A DNA stretch of 64,000 nt from Pseudomonas lundensis (GCF_002269125.1 NZ_NQKI01000001.1:308548-372547), one strand, 5' to 3'; shown: positions 1-9,299, counted from the stretch's first letter. Program-made: numbers and translations. Notes: generated from the sequence alone by a model not told the origin.

Positions 1-1174
1 GGGTGCCCGGCGGAAAATAGCGGCTCACCCAACCCAGCATCAAGTCGCGATTGCGCTGGTATTGCGCACGCATCTTGCGCAAGTGCGGCTCGAAATGTCC
101 ATTTTTCAAGAAATCAGCAATCGCCAGTTGCGGCTGCGGCGCCGTGGAGCCGGTGCTGATGTATTTCATGTGCAGCACGCGTTCCAGGTAGCGGCCCGGC
201 GCGACCCAACCGATACGCAAACCCGGCGCCAACGTCTTCGAAAATGAACTGCAGAGCAAGACACGTCCTTCGTCATCGAAGGATTTAATCGTGCGCGGGC
301 GAGGATAGGTATAGGCCAGTTCGCCGTAGACATCGTCTTCAATGATCGCGACATCGAAGCGCTGTGCCAATGCCACCAAAGCCCGCTTGCGGGGCTCGGG
401 CATGATGTATCCCAAGGGGTTATTGCAGCTGGGCGTCACTTGGATAGCCTTGATGGGCCACTGTTCCAGCGCCAGCTCAAGGGCCTCAAGACTGATGCCG
501 GTCAGCGGGTCGGTGGGGATCTCCAGCGCTTTCATGCCCAACCCCTTGAGGGTTTGCATGGCGCCGTGAAAGCTCGGGGAATCTACGGCTACGATATCGC
601 CCGGTTCGCACACGGCGCGAATGCTGCACGACAGCGCCTCGTGACACCCCGTGGTGATCACCAGTTCGTCAGGCCCTAACTGGCAGCCAGAGTCGAGCAG
701 CAACCGCGCCAACTGTTCGCGCAGGGCCAGCACGCCATACACGGTGTCGTAATACAGACCGGGTAAGTCCTGACGGCGACTGAGTTGCGCCAGGCTGCGC
801 AGCAACGGCTTGATGGTCGGCGTGGTGACATCAGGCATGCCGCGGCCCAACTGAATCACGTCCTTGCGCGGCACCGATCGCACCAGCTCAAGTACTTGCT
901 CCCACTGTGAAATTTCCACCGGTCTTTGGGCGGGCTTGCCCATGCCCGGCAATGCAGGCAGTTCACGCTCCATCGGCACGAAATACCCGGACTTGGGACG
1001 CGGCGAGGCCAACCCGTTGTCTTCCAGCAACCTGTATGCCTGCTGCACGGTACTCAAGCTAACCCCGTGCTCGGCACTCAATGCACGCACTGACGGCAGG
1101 CGATCGCCCGGTCGATAAAACCCTTGCTCGATCCGTGTACCAATCAGGTCGGCGAGGTTGACGTAGAGGGTCAT
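1..1174 (-). CDS. MocR-type GntR/aminotransferase transcriptional regulator (3' end cut off)
   Basis: The reading frame is open from an ATG at 1174 to the window edge, giving 391 residues with the C-terminus missing. Residues 1-75 form a GntR winged helix (RLPSVRALSAEHGVS, then STVQQAYRLL). From about 100 the protein is a fold-type I aminotransferase-like domain with the expected PLP lysine in SFSKTLAPGLRIGW (about K313). MocR/PdxR proteins use this domain as an effector sensor, usually for PLP or amino-acid/polyamine metabolites, and often control a neighbouring gene. The only nearby candidates are the DUF1127 peptide transcribed divergently and the FAD oxidase beyond it. No strong Shine-Dalgarno sequence precedes the ATG. 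The specific target is unknown. Confidence 0.9.
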   Translation of the reverse strand, partial: MTLYVNLADLIGTRIEQGFYRPGDRLPSVRALSAEHGVSLSTVQQAYRLLEDNGLASPRPKSGYFVPMERELPALPGMGKPAQRPVEISQWEQVLELVRSVPRKDVIQLGRGMPDVTTPTIKPLLRSLAQLSRRQDLPGLYYDTVYGVLALREQLARLLLDSGCQLGPDELVITTGCHEALSCSIRAVCEPGDIVAVDSPSFHGAMQTLKGLGMKALEIPTDPLTGISLEALELALEQWPIKAIQVTPSCNNPLGYIMPEPRKRALVALAQRFDVAIIEDDVYGELAYTYPRPRTIKSFDDEGRVLLCSSFSKTLAPGLRIGWVAPGRYLERVLHMKYISTGSTAPQPQLAIADFLKNGHFEPHLRKMRAQYQRNRDLMLGWVSRYFPPGT

Positions 1175-1354
1175 GGCAGCACTCTGGGCTAGGAGGTGGA
1201 GGTTAAAACCAGTTCAGATGCTGCATTTTTCGGTCATTCAGCGCCAAAAGACCGCATCTGTATGCAAGCAAAAACAGTTCCCTGAATCTGTCATGGTTTT
1301 ATGTTCGGGGCCATCCTTTTGACACGCAGCCATCGAGCCAAAAGGAACCTGAAG

Positions 1355-1588
1355 ATGAATGGTATGAGCGATGTCCGCCTGACACTGCACGGCCCGCAAC
1401 TGCAAGAAGAGCATGAAGTTTTCAAACGGGCCGGCGCCCCGGTCGGGCTCAGTCGTTGGGGCCTGTTTTGGCACCGTTCACGCACACGCCGCGTACTGCT
1501 GTCGATGGACGATCAGCAATTGCGCGACATAGGGCTGAGCCGTGCCATGGCGCAACACGAAGGTTGCAAGCCGTTTTGGCGCTCGTAA
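1355..1588 (+). CDS. DUF1127 domain small protein
   Basis: This 77-residue basic protein carries the DUF1127 (YjiS-like) signature in its C-terminal half: a Trp/Arg-rich stretch (WHRSRTRR), then DDQQLRDIGLSR and a terminal KPFWR. I chose the ATG at 1355 over an upstream in-frame ATG at 1301 because AAGGAAC lies about 10 bases before it. DUF1127 proteins are short and arginine-rich; some alphaproteobacterial members act in RNA turnover or phosphate and carbon metabolism, but the role in Pseudomonas is not established. It sits divergent from the MocR-type regulator, so regulation by that protein is plausible. Confidence 0.8.
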   Translation: MNGMSDVRLTLHGPQLQEEHEVFKRAGAPVGLSRWGLFWHRSRTRRVLLSMDDQQLRDIGLSRAMAQHEGCKPFWRS

Positions 1589-1597
1589 CCTGCGCGC

Positions 1598-2899
1598 TCA
1601 ACGCAACTCTTTGAGACGGTGCCACAGCATCCCGAGTGCCAGCAGGGGAGAGCGCAGGTACTTGCCGCCGGGAAAGGTGATGTGTGGCACCTTGGCGAAC
1701 AGGTCGAAGCCATCGCTGTGTTGCCCGCTGATGGCTTCGGCCAGCAGCTTGCCCGCCAAATGCGTGGCGTTCACGCCATGCCCGGAATATGCCTGAGCGA
1801 AGTACACGTTCGGCTGATCCGGCAAGCGGCCGATCTGCGGCAACCGGTTAGCGCCAATGCCGATCATCCCGCCCCACTGATAGTCGATGCGTACATCGCT
1901 CAGATGCGGGAACACTTCCAGCATTTTGGGGCGCATGTAGGCCGCGATGTCTTGTGGGTCGCGTCCCGAATAGTGGCAGGCACCGCCGAACAACAGGCGT
2001 CGGTCGGCGGAAAGGCGGTAGTAGTCCAGCGCCACGCGTTGATCGCACACCGCCATGTTTTGCGGCAACAACGCGTGAGCCTGCGCTTCGCTCAGCGGCT
2101 CGGTGGCAATGATGTAACTGCCTGCGGGCAGCACCTTGCCGCTCAATTGCGGGTTGAGGTCTTTCAGGTAGGCGTTACACCCCAGCACCAGGCTCTTGGC
2201 ACGCACTGATCCCCGGGCTGTGTGAACCCGCACTTGCGGGCCGTAATCAATGCGGGTCACGGCTGAATGTTCAAACAGCTGTACGCCTGACTGCGCTGCA
2301 GCGGCGGCTTCACCCAAAGCCAGGTTGAGCGGGTGCAAATGGCCAGAGCCCATGTCAATCAACCCGCCCACATACCGGTCAGAACCCACCACGCTGCGCA
2401 CTTCATGGGCTTGCAGCAGACGGGTTTCATGGCGATAGCCCAGCGCGCGCAGTTCTTCAGCCTCTTGGGCAAACCCCTCAAGGTCGCGAGGCTTGTTGGC
2501 GAGGTCGCAATAACCCCAAGTCAGGTCGCAGTCAATATTGAATCGTTCTACGCGCTGGCGAACGATTTCCACTGCTTCAAGCCCCATCAGCTTCATCTGC
2601 CGCACGCCGTCTTTGCCGATGATGCCTTCAAACTGCTCAAGGCCGTGGCCCACGCCGCGAATCAACTGCCCGCCGTTGCGACCGCTGGCACCCCAGCCGA
2701 TCTTATGTGCTTCGAGCAGGATCACGCTCATGCCACGCTCGGCCAGTTCCAGCGCGGTATTGAGCCCCGAAAAGCCCCCACCCACCACGCACACATCGGC
2801 CACCCTCTCACCTTGCAGCACTGGATGGTCAGGCTGCGGCAAGCTGCTGGCGGCGTAATAAGAAGTGGTGTGCTGGCTGCGCTGAACAGGGGCGTTCAT
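1598..2899 (-). CDS. FAD-dependent oxidoreductase, gamma-glutamylputrescine oxidase-like
   Basis: The 433-residue protein belongs to the DAO/GlpO FAD oxidoreductase family. An N-terminal dinucleotide-binding motif (VVGGGFSGLNTALELAERG, about residues 36-54) is followed by an acidic strand end (LLEAHKIGWGASGRNGGQL), typical of PuuB/OrdL-like oxidases that act on gamma-glutamylputrescine or related secondary amines. The C-terminal GIGANRLPQIGR and YSGHGVN segments fit the family FAD-binding end. I chose the ATG at 2899, which starts MNAPVQRSQHTTSYY, rather than the longer frame from 2962, whose N-terminus has no family match. The substrate cannot be fixed from sequence; polyamine or amino-acid catabolism is likely given the flanking MocR and dad genes. 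Confidence 0.85.
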   Translation of the reverse strand: MNAPVQRSQHTTSYYAASSLPQPDHPVLQGERVADVCVVGGGFSGLNTALELAERGMSVILLEAHKIGWGASGRNGGQLIRGVGHGLEQFEGIIGKDGVRQMKLMGLEAVEIVRQRVERFNIDCDLTWGYCDLANKPRDLEGFAQEAEELRALGYRHETRLLQAHEVRSVVGSDRYVGGLIDMGSGHLHPLNLALGEAAAAAQSGVQLFEHSAVTRIDYGPQVRVHTARGSVRAKSLVLGCNAYLKDLNPQLSGKVLPAGSYIIATEPLSEAQAHALLPQNMAVCDQRVALDYYRLSADRRLLFGGACHYSGRDPQDIAAYMRPKMLEVFPHLSDVRIDYQWGGMIGIGANRLPQIGRLPDQPNVYFAQAYSGHGVNATHLAGKLLAEAISGQHSDGFDLFAKVPHITFPGGKYLRSPLLALGMLWHRLKELR

Positions 2900-3046
2900 G
2901 TGCGGGATCCTGATTATTTGTGTTTGGAAAATTTGACGGAGCATAAGCCGTGCCATTCCCATGGGGCAAGAACAGCTGGACGGCGCTGTCTAGGGCAGGG
3001 CTTTTCAGGCAGACTCTGTGGCCTTTTGAACATCGGTAGGCGCTGA

Positions 3047-3400
3047 ATGAGCTGTAACAGTCACAAAATCCGCTTTCTCAGGCAGCAAATCCCGTCGTTT
3101 GAATGCGTACCGGGCTGCCACGACTGCTGCGGGCCCGTGACCACCTCGTCCGAAGAAATGGCACGCCTGCCGCGCAAAACGGCGGCCGAACAGGAAGCAG
3201 CCATGGACGAACTGAACTGCGTTCACCTGGGGCCTGATGGTTGCACCGTGTATGAGGAGCGCCCTCTGATTTGCCGCCTGTTCGGCACCACCCCGACATT
3301 GCCGTGCCCCAATGGCCGGCGCCCTGTGGAGATGATTCACCCAAGCGCTGAAAAGCTCGTGCATGAATACATCGCCACCACGCGGCAAGTGCTGGTTTAA
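3047..3400 (+). CDS. YkgJ family cysteine cluster protein
   Basis: A 117-residue protein with the UPF0153/YkgJ pattern of eight cysteines: FECVPGCHDCC near residue 22, then LNCVHLGPDGC, ICRLFG and LPCPNG. The family is thought to bind zinc or iron, but no reaction is known for most members. It stands alone between the oxidoreductase and the Lrp-type regulator and is transcribed convergently with the latter. Confidence 0.8.
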   Translation: MSCNSHKIRFLRQQIPSFECVPGCHDCCGPVTTSSEEMARLPRKTAAEQEAAMDELNCVHLGPDGCTVYEERPLICRLFGTTPTLPCPNGRRPVEMIHPSAEKLVHEYIATTRQVLV

Positions 3401-3424
3401 ACGCTCGCCCCTGTACTGTTCCGG

Positions 3425-3913
3425 TCAATCCGGGATCGGCAGGTTCAGGCTTTCTTTGACTTCTTCCATCACGATGTAACTTTTGGATTCGCGCACGTGG
3501 GGCAGTTTCAACAGAATATCCCCCAGCAATTTGCGATAAGACGCCATCTCACTGATGCGCGCTTTCACCAAATAGTCAAAATCGCCTGACACCAAATGGC
3601 ACTCCAGCACATGGGGAAGTTTCAGCACGGCACGTCGGAACTCATCAAACGTGTCGCCTGATTTGTAGTCGAGGCTGATTTCTACGAATACCAGCAAACT
3701 GCCCTGCAAATGCTGCGGGTTGAGGCGGGCGTTGTAGCCCATGATAATTCCTTCGCGCTCCAGCCTGCGCACCCGCTCGGTGCACGGCGTGGTCGACAGC
3801 CCCACCTTCTCCCCCAGCTCGGTAAACGAGATGCGCCCATCGGCCTGCAGGATGCGCAAAATGTTGCGATCAATCTTGTCCAATTCACGCTTTGTTTGGT
3901 GATTTGTACGCAT
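3425..3913 (-). CDS. dadR: Lrp/AsnC-family regulator of the dad locus
   Basis: This 162-residue protein has an AsnC-type helix-turn-helix (about residues 12-60, KIDRNILRILQADGRIS through TPCTERVRRLEREG) and a C-terminal RAM/ligand-binding domain (about 75-150). It is divergent from dadA with a shared 156-bp control region. In P. aeruginosa the Lrp-type DadR encoded at this position activates dadAX in response to L-alanine; the identical context supports the same role here. The global Lrp of enterics is a close relative, so the name could also be given as lrp. Confidence 0.85.
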   Translation of the reverse strand: MRTNHQTKRELDKIDRNILRILQADGRISFTELGEKVGLSTTPCTERVRRLEREGIIMGYNARLNPQHLQGSLLVFVEISLDYKSGDTFDEFRRAVLKLPHVLECHLVSGDFDYLVKARISEMASYRKLLGDILLKLPHVRESKSYIVMEEVKESLNLPIPD

Positions 3914-4069
3914 AGGAGAATCTCCTTTGTCAAAAGCGTTTTAGCCGAGAATTGTCGCCAAATATAGCCATTTATACAGTGAATTCCACTAGCCAATGGT
4001 TCATATACTGCGCCCATCTTCGCTTTGAACAATAAACGTCTGCGGCTGGCCGCGATGAGGGATATAAAT

Positions 4070-5371
4070 ATGCGAGTTATGGTATTGGGTGGCGGCGTAA
4101 TTGGTACTGCCAGCGCCTATTATCTGGCCCGAGCCGGCTTTGAAGTGGTCGTGGTCGACCGTCAGCCCGCCGTTGCAATGGAAACCAGCTTTGCCAACGC
4201 AGGCCAGGTTTCTCCAGGTTATGCCTCACCCTGGGCAGCCCCGGGCGTGCCGCTCAAAGCCATGAAATGGCTGCTCGAACGCCACGCACCTTTAGCCATC
4301 AAAGCCACCGCCAATATCGACCAATACCTGTGGATGGCGCAGATGCTGCGCAACTGCACCGCCAGCCGTTATGCAGTAAACAAAGAGCGCATGGTGCGTC
4401 TGTCCGAGTACAGCCGTGACTGCCTCGATGAACTGCGCGCCGAAACCGGCATTGCCTACGAGGCTCGCAACCTGGGAACGACTCAACTGTTTCGCACCCA
4501 GGCGCAACTCGATGGCGCGGCTAAAGACATTGCCGTCCTCAAGGAATCGGGCGTTCCTTACGAATTGCTCGACCGCGATGGCATTGCCCGCGTTGAACCT
4601 GCGCTGGCCAGTGTCACCGACATTCTGGCCGGGGCCTTGCGCTTGCCGAATGACCAGACGGGCGACTGCCAGATGTTCACCACCCGCCTGGCGGAAATGG
4701 CGAAAAATCTGGGCGTGGAATTCCGTTTCGGCCAGGACATTCAGCGTCTCGACTACGCGGGCGATCGCATCAACGGCGTGATGATCGACGGCAAACTCGA
4801 AACTGCCGACCGTTACGTGCTGGCGCTTGGCAGCTACTCGCCGCAGTTGCTCAAGCCGCTGGGCATCAAAGCCCCGGTTTACCCGCTCAAGGGTTACTCG
4901 CTGACCATCCCGATTACCAACCCGGACATGGCCCCGACTTCGACCATTCTCGACGAGACCTACAAAGTCGCGATCACCCGTTTCGACAACCGCATCCGCG
5001 TTGGCGGCATGGCTGAGATCGCCGGTTTTGACCTGTCGCTTAATCCGCGCCGGCGTGAAACCCTGGAGATGATCGTCAACGACCTTTATCCTCGGGGCGG
5101 TGACTTGAGCCAGGCCAGCTTCTGGACCGGCTTGCGTCCAACCACGCCAGACGGCACACCGATTGTAGGCGCGACCCCGTTCAAGAACCTGTTCCTGAAC
5201 ACCGGCCACGGCACACTGGGCTGGACCATGGCGTGCGGGTCCGGCCGTTATCTGGCCGATGTCATGGCGAAGAAAACGCCGCAAATCAGCACCGAAGGCC
5301 TCGACATTTCGCGTTACGGCAACCCTCAGGAGACTGCTAAACATGGCAATCCAGCGCCAGCTCACCAATGA
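4070..5371 (+). CDS. dadA: D-amino acid dehydrogenase small subunit DadA
   Basis: FAD-dependent dehydrogenase that oxidises D-alanine and other D-amino acids to 2-oxo acids at the inner membrane, passing electrons to quinone. The 433 residues match DadA length. The N-terminus is the FAD motif [19 protein letters not shown], and the C-terminal [14 protein letters not shown] and [14 protein letters not shown] are DadA hallmarks. I used the ATG at 4070, preceded by GATGAGG; the longer frame from 4025 adds residues with no family match. The 3' end overlaps ridA by 29 bp, so the two are co-transcribed and probably translationally coupled. Confidence 0.95.
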   Translation: MRVMVLGGGVIGTASAYYLARAGFEVVVVDRQPAVAMETSFANAGQVSPGYASPWAAPGVPLKAMKWLLERHAPLAIKATANIDQYLWMAQMLRNCTASRYAVNKERMVRLSEYSRDCLDELRAETGIAYEARNLGTTQLFRTQAQLDGAAKDIAVLKESGVPYELLDRDGIARVEPALASVTDILAGALRLPNDQTGDCQMFTTRLAEMAKNLGVEFRFGQDIQRLDYAGDRINGVMIDGKLETADRYVLALGSYSPQLLKPLGIKAPVYPLKGYSLTIPITNPDMAPTSTILDETYKVAITRFDNRIRVGGMAEIAGFDLSLNPRRRETLEMIVNDLYPRGGDLSQASFWTGLRPTTPDGTPIVGATPFKNLFLNTGHGTLGWTMACGSGRYLADVMAKKTPQISTEGLDISRYGNPQETAKHGNPAPAHQ

Positions 5372-5696
5372 ACGCATGAGCCAGATCGTCGTCCACAACG
5401 GGACCGTCTACCTGTCCGGTCAAGTCGGCGATGACATGAATGCGGGTGTCGAGCAGCAAACCCGTGAAACGCTGGTTAACATCGAGCGCCTGCTGGATTT
5501 GGCAGGCACCGACAAGAATCACATCCTGTCAGTGACCATCTACCTGAAGGACATCGATGCTGATTTCATCGGAATGAACACGGTGTGGGACCAATGGTTG
5601 CCCAAAGGCGTGCAGCCCGCCCGTGCCACCGTTGAAGCCAAGCTGTGCGAACCCGAAATCTTGGTTGAGCTGTCGGTGATCGCAGCGCTGCCATAA
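5343..5696 (+). CDS. RidA family protein (enamine/imine deaminase)
   Basis: A 117-residue YjgF/RidA-type protein; members hydrolyse reactive 2-aminoacrylate and related imines to 2-oxo acids. The family features [23 protein letters not shown] and the late segment [20 protein letters not shown] are visible, the last containing the arginine that binds the substrate carboxylate. The start at 5343 lies inside the end of dadA. Its place directly after DadA fits clearing of the imines released by D-amino acid oxidation. It belongs to the Rid family in the broad sense; I cannot tell the subgroup. Confidence 0.88.
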   Translation: MAIQRQLTNERMSQIVVHNGTVYLSGQVGDDMNAGVEQQTRETLVNIERLLDLAGTDKNHILSVTIYLKDIDADFIGMNTVWDQWLPKGVQPARATVEAKLCEPEILVELSVIAALP

Positions 5697-5727
5697 ATGT
5701 TGTGCTCCTTAGTAAAAGTCCCTCTTG

Positions 5728-5770
5728 CGGCGCAGGTGGCAGTTAACGCTGCGGGTTGCGCCGTTTTTTT
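5728..5770 (+). terminator. Intrinsic terminator between ridA and dadX
   Basis: CGGCGCA at 5728-5734 pairs with TGCGCCG at 5757-5763, with a second short stem (GCAG/CTGC) inside the loop, and is followed directly by seven T residues at 5764-5770. It lies 25 nt before the dadX start codon, which is unusual for genes described as one dad operon. Confidence 0.75.
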
Positions 5771-5795
5771 ATTCATTAGCCGTTAGAAGCCCGCC

Positions 5796-6872
5796 ATGCG
5801 TCCAGCCCGTGCCCTGATCGACCTTCAAGCCCTGCGTCATAACTACCAATTGGCCCGCGAAGTGACGGGGGCCAAGGCCCTTGCCGTAATCAAGGCCGAT
5901 GCTTACGGCCATGGCGCCGTACGCTGCGCGCAGGCGCTGGAGGACGAGGCGGATGGCTTTGCGGTTGCCTGCATCGAAGAAGCCCTTGAGCTGCGCGACG
6001 CTGGCATCCGTGCCCCGATCCTGCTGCTGGAAGGCTTTTTTACCGCGCAGGACGAATTGCCGCTGATCGTCGAGCACGACCTGTGGTGCGTCGTGCATTC
6101 GCTGTGGCAACTTGAGGAAATCCTCGACAGCGCGCTCGCCAGCCCCATCAACGTATGGCTCAAGCTTGACACCGGCATGCACCGCGTCGGGCTGCATCCG
6201 GCCGACTTTCAGGCGGCTTACCAACGCCTGCTCGCCAGCCCCAACGTTGCCAAGGTGGTGTTGATGAGCCACTTCTCGCGCGCAGATGAACTGGGATGCG
6301 GCCGCAGCGAAGAACAGGTGGCTGTATTTGAAGCGGCCCGCGCTCAATTGGACGCTGAAGTGAGCCTGCGCAATTCACCCGCTGTCCTGGGATGGCCGAA
6401 TGTGCCCAGCGACTGGGTACGCCCTGGCCTGATGCTCTATGGCAGCACCCCGTTCGAAGAGGCTCAGGCACTGGCTGAGCGTTTGCAGCCGGTCATGACA
6501 GTGGAATCCAAGGTCATCTGCGTGCGCGAATTGCCAGCGGGCGAACCTGTGGGCTATGGCGCCCGATTCATCACCGACCGCCCCATGCGCATCGGCGTTG
6601 TAGCCATGGGCTACGCAGACGGTTACCCACGTCATGCACCCACGGGCACGCCTGTTTGGGTGGGCGGGCAACGCAGCCAACTGCTGGGCCGCGTGTCGAT
6701 GGACATGCTGTGCATCGACCTGACCGATGTGCCGCAAGCGGGTTTGGGTTCTAGCGTCGAACTGTGGGGCAAAAACATCCTCGCCAGTGAAGTGGCGGCC
6801 CATGCTGAAACCATTCCTTACCAGATTTTTTGCAACCTCAAACGCGTGCCACGCCTCTATTCCGGGAGCTGA
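5796..6872 (+). CDS. dadX: Catabolic alanine racemase
   Basis: PLP-dependent racemase interconverting L- and D-alanine, feeding DadA with the D-isomer. The 358 residues match Alr/DadX. The PLP lysine is K33 in [12 protein letters not shown], and the second catalytic tyrosine lies in VGYGARF, about residue 253, followed by the expected GYADGYPR and [12 protein letters not shown] segments. Its position after dadA-ridA supports the catabolic dadX name over the biosynthetic alr, though the sequence alone does not separate them. The gene is preceded by a clear terminator, so it may depend on readthrough. Confidence 0.93.
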   Translation: MRPARALIDLQALRHNYQLAREVTGAKALAVIKADAYGHGAVRCAQALEDEADGFAVACIEEALELRDAGIRAPILLLEGFFTAQDELPLIVEHDLWCVVHSLWQLEEILDSALASPINVWLKLDTGMHRVGLHPADFQAAYQRLLASPNVAKVVLMSHFSRADELGCGRSEEQVAVFEAARAQLDAEVSLRNSPAVLGWPNVPSDWVRPGLMLYGSTPFEEAQALAERLQPVMTVESKVICVRELPAGEPVGYGARFITDRPMRIGVVAMGYADGYPRHAPTGTPVWVGGQRSQLLGRVSMDMLCIDLTDVPQAGLGSSVELWGKNILASEVAAHAETIPYQIFCNLKRVPRLYSGS

Positions 6873-6999
6873 TGGCAGAACTTCCAAACCAGGAGCCAAA
6901 CGGTTGCGCAGGATTGAAGTCGAAGTGTTGTAAATACTGAACGCTATCGCCATGATGGCGCCAACTCGACCTAAATCTGAACCCCAGGAGGCTCCCGCA

Positions 7000-7548
7000 T
7001 TGGACGTCGGTGAACGACTGCAATCCATCCGCAAACTGAAAGGGCTATCTCAGCGTGAACTCGCCAAACGCGCGGGCGTCACCAATAGCACCATTTCGAT
7101 GATCGAAAAGAACAGTGTCAGCCCTTCGATCAGTTCGCTGAGAAAAGTGCTGAGCGGCATCCCGATGTCGATGGTCGAGTTCTTTTCCGAAGAAATCCTT
7201 CAAGAAACACCGACTCAGATTGTCTATAAAGCCAATGAGCTGATCGACATTTCAGACGGTGCAGTGACCATGAAACTGGTCGGCCGCGCGCACCCCAGCC
7301 GGGCCATTGCCTTCCTGAACGAAATCTACCCACCGGGCGCCGATACCGGCGACGAAATGCTGACCCACGACGGTGAGGAAACCGGCATTTTGCTGGAAGG
7401 TCGTCTTGAATTGACCGTAGGTCTTGAGACGTTCGTGCTGGAGGCGGGTGACAGCTACTATTTCGAGAGTTCCAAGCCGCACCGTTTTCGCAACCCGTTC
7501 GACGTCGCAGCGCGACTAATCAGCGCAGCTACCCCGGCGAATTTCTAA
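7000..7548 (+). CDS. XRE-family regulator with C-terminal cupin domain (PuuR-like)
   Basis: The best start is the TTG at 7000: a perfect AGGAGG ends 8 bases before it, and it gives a 182-residue protein beginning LDVGERLQSIRKLKGLSQREL, the usual PuuR-type N-terminus. An ATG at 6952 in the same frame would add 16 residues without a good ribosome site. Residues 4-60 are a helix-turn-helix (SQRELAKRAGVTNSTISMIE) and residues 105-178 a cupin fold (HDGEETGILLEGRLEL, FESSKPHRFRNP). Such proteins repress polyamine or amino-acid catabolism and sense small ligands through the cupin. It follows dadX by 127 bp on the same strand. Confidence 0.88.
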   Translation: MDVGERLQSIRKLKGLSQRELAKRAGVTNSTISMIEKNSVSPSISSLRKVLSGIPMSMVEFFSEEILQETPTQIVYKANELIDISDGAVTMKLVGRAHPSRAIAFLNEIYPPGADTGDEMLTHDGEETGILLEGRLELTVGLETFVLEAGDSYYFESSKPHRFRNPFDVAARLISAATPANF

Positions 7549-7630
7549 GAAAAGAGGCGCCCTGCATGCCCTGCAGAGGCTCCCCACGTTGCATTTCGCC
7601 ACTTATAAGACCCCTTCTACTTTAGGGTTG

Positions 7631-7659
7631 TTTCAGAGTGGCGGGCTAACCGTTATACT
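7631..7659 (+). promoter_or_regulatory. Candidate sigma70 promoter for cycB
   Basis: TTTCAG at 7631-7636 and TATACT at 7654-7659 are separated by 17 bases. This is the best -35/-10 pair between the regulator and the cytochrome gene. Confidence 0.45.
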
Positions 7660-7718
7660 TTCGCCCGCCCGCGAAACCGTGGTTGTGGGCGTGACTAGCC
7701 ACCATTGAGGGTGAACGC

Positions 7719-8144
7719 GTGAACCTAATTATGAAAATGCTGGCCGTACCAGCAGCAGTAGTGGCCCTTTGGGCAGTCAACGCTCAAGCAACGACGAACG
7801 ATGACATCGCAAAACGTCTTGAGCCAGTGGGTAAAGTCTGTATTCAAGGCCAGGAATGCAAAGGGATGGACGTTGCAGCTTCAGTTGGTGGCGGCGGCGG
7901 TATGTCAGCAGATGACATCATTGCCAAGCATTGCAGCGCATGCCACAGCACAGGCCTGTTGGGCGCACCGAAAATCGATGACACCGCTGCCTGGAAAGAA
8001 CGCGCAGACCAGCAGGGCGGCCTCGACGGCATCCTGGCCAAGGCCATCACCGGGATCAACGCCATGCCGCCTAAAGGCACATGCAGCACTTGCTCCGATG
8101 AAGACCTGAAAGGCGCCATCCAGAAGATGTCCGGTTTGAAATAA
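7719..8144 (+). CDS. cycB: Cytochrome c5
   Basis: Periplasmic monohaem cytochrome c. It begins at a GTG at 7719 with GAGG eight bases upstream. A signal peptide covers about the first 25 residues (ends NAQA). The haem motif CSACH (about residue 74) and the distal methionine region INAMPPKGTCSTC identify the c5 family, which has the extra cysteine pair near the C-terminus. Cytochrome c5 is an electron carrier from the bc1 complex to terminal oxidases. Another cysteine pair (CIQGQEC) near residue 41 is seen in the longer Pseudomonas forms. A terminator follows. Confidence 0.92.
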   Translation: MNLIMKMLAVPAAVVALWAVNAQATTNDDIAKRLEPVGKVCIQGQECKGMDVAASVGGGGGMSADDIIAKHCSACHSTGLLGAPKIDDTAAWKERADQQGGLDGILAKAITGINAMPPKGTCSTCSDEDLKGAIQKMSGLK

Positions 8145-8157
8145 GCCGAACTCCTGC

Positions 8158-8185
8158 AAAAAAACCGCTGATGGGCGGTTTTTTT
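8158..8185 (+). terminator. Rho-independent terminator after cycB
   Basis: ACCGC (8164-8168) and GCGGT (8175-8179) form a short stem, flanked by an A tract on the left and a T tract on the right, so it could work on both strands. Confidence 0.8.
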
Positions 8186-8329
8186 GTGCCTGCCGTTTGA
8201 GTACTGCGCACTGACCTTACGCCGCACGGCCGAAAGACCAAGTTACAAACCGCTCAGAAAACTCAGAATTCTCCTACATGCCCCGTACCGGCATGTCGCT
8301 AGCATCGCGACACACCCATACAGCGACTC

Positions 8330-9184
8330 ATGCCTGTGTACGAAACTTGTGTTGCCTCACCTCATTCCCGTTGCCAATGTGCCGCCTGCACCCAGCAACG
8401 CAAAGCTGTCTCGGCCCTCACCGAACCCGCACGTCCAGAAGGGATGGCACGGGGCAGCGTGTTCGCAAAATCTTGTGCGTTGCCAGACGGGCTGATGGAT
8501 TTCAGCAATTACAACGCGTTCGTACCCGTAGAAGCGCTGACCCAGTACGGCGAATTTGCCGTGCTGGGCACTGAAACCCACACCGCCTGTGCCCCCGCGG
8601 CCTTGCACTGGATTGGGGGCTCTATCAGCGCCAGGCTGTTTGCCGCACGCCTGCAGGGCAGCTTGTCGGTGAAGGCCCCACCGCGAAGCCGGGTCGTCGT
8701 CACCGTGCTGATGCCCAGCACCAATTCAGGCGACAGTGCGTTCTACCGTCACGAGCAATATGGCCAACTGACTGACGGCAATACCCGTGTGCGATTAACC
8801 GTCAAACAGTTGCAAGACGGTTCCATCAGCGCCTACGGTTTCTATACCGGCACCAAGTCCGAATGGCAGCGCGTCCCCGTCATCGCGGCCCAGGCGCACG
8901 ATGAACAACGGATCGCCCACGTGGGCAACGGCCTTGAAATAAGCTGGAAACCCACCCCCGACCCGTCGTCCATCGCCCCCCTTGCGCGCCTCGAAGGGGC
9001 TTCGCTCAAACCGGCCGCCTGGGTGTTTCCGCCCTCCGAACAGGCTGACAAGATGCTGATCAACCCCGTCTACCCCCCTGACTATCAGGACGCAATCGTG
9101 TGGTTTCCGGGGCTTGCGCACCGTGCGCCTGTGTATGTTTCGATCAACGTGCGCTTGCCGGAAAACGACGAACATCACGGCTGA
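8330..9184 (+). CDS. Orphan S-type pyocin domain protein lacking a nuclease domain
   Basis: The 284 residues match the middle (Pyocin_S) domain of S-type pyocins and related bacteriocins from VFAKSCALPDG and FVPVEALTQYGEFAVLG through YPPDYQDAIVWFPG and APVYVSINV. In full bacteriocins this domain is followed by a linker and a C-terminal DNase, tRNase or pore-forming domain. Here the frame stops soon after the domain ends, and no nuclease, HNH motif or immunity gene follows in the 115 bases before the next gene. The glycine/alanine-rich segment usual inside the domain is also short. The N-terminus has a CQCAAC cluster. I read it as a truncated bacteriocin or a stand-alone domain; no good ribosome site precedes the ATG. 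Confidence 0.7.
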   Translation: MPVYETCVASPHSRCQCAACTQQRKAVSALTEPARPEGMARGSVFAKSCALPDGLMDFSNYNAFVPVEALTQYGEFAVLGTETHTACAPAALHWIGGSISARLFAARLQGSLSVKAPPRSRVVVTVLMPSTNSGDSAFYRHEQYGQLTDGNTRVRLTVKQLQDGSISAYGFYTGTKSEWQRVPVIAAQAHDEQRIAHVGNGLEISWKPTPDPSSIAPLARLEGASLKPAAWVFPPSEQADKMLINPVYPPDYQDAIVWFPGLAHRAPVYVSINVRLPENDEHHG

Positions 9185-9299
9185 CGTTAACCCGCTAGTT
9201 CTGTCCCGAGAAGGCCAGACGGGGTTAGTCTTGGCCATTGCAACCAACACCCGTCACGCTCAGTCACATCCCTACACATGGATGGTTTTGGAGGATCAG

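Noticed and set aside
1186..1210. Strong AGGAGGTGGAGG on the plus strand near 1190
   Set aside because: No start codon at proper distance opens a meaningful frame; likely chance in the divergent spacer.
9185..9299. Possible missing nuclease or immunity part after the pyocin-type gene
   Set aside because: All frames in this 115-base gap were considered; no HNH or other toxin motif and only short frames.
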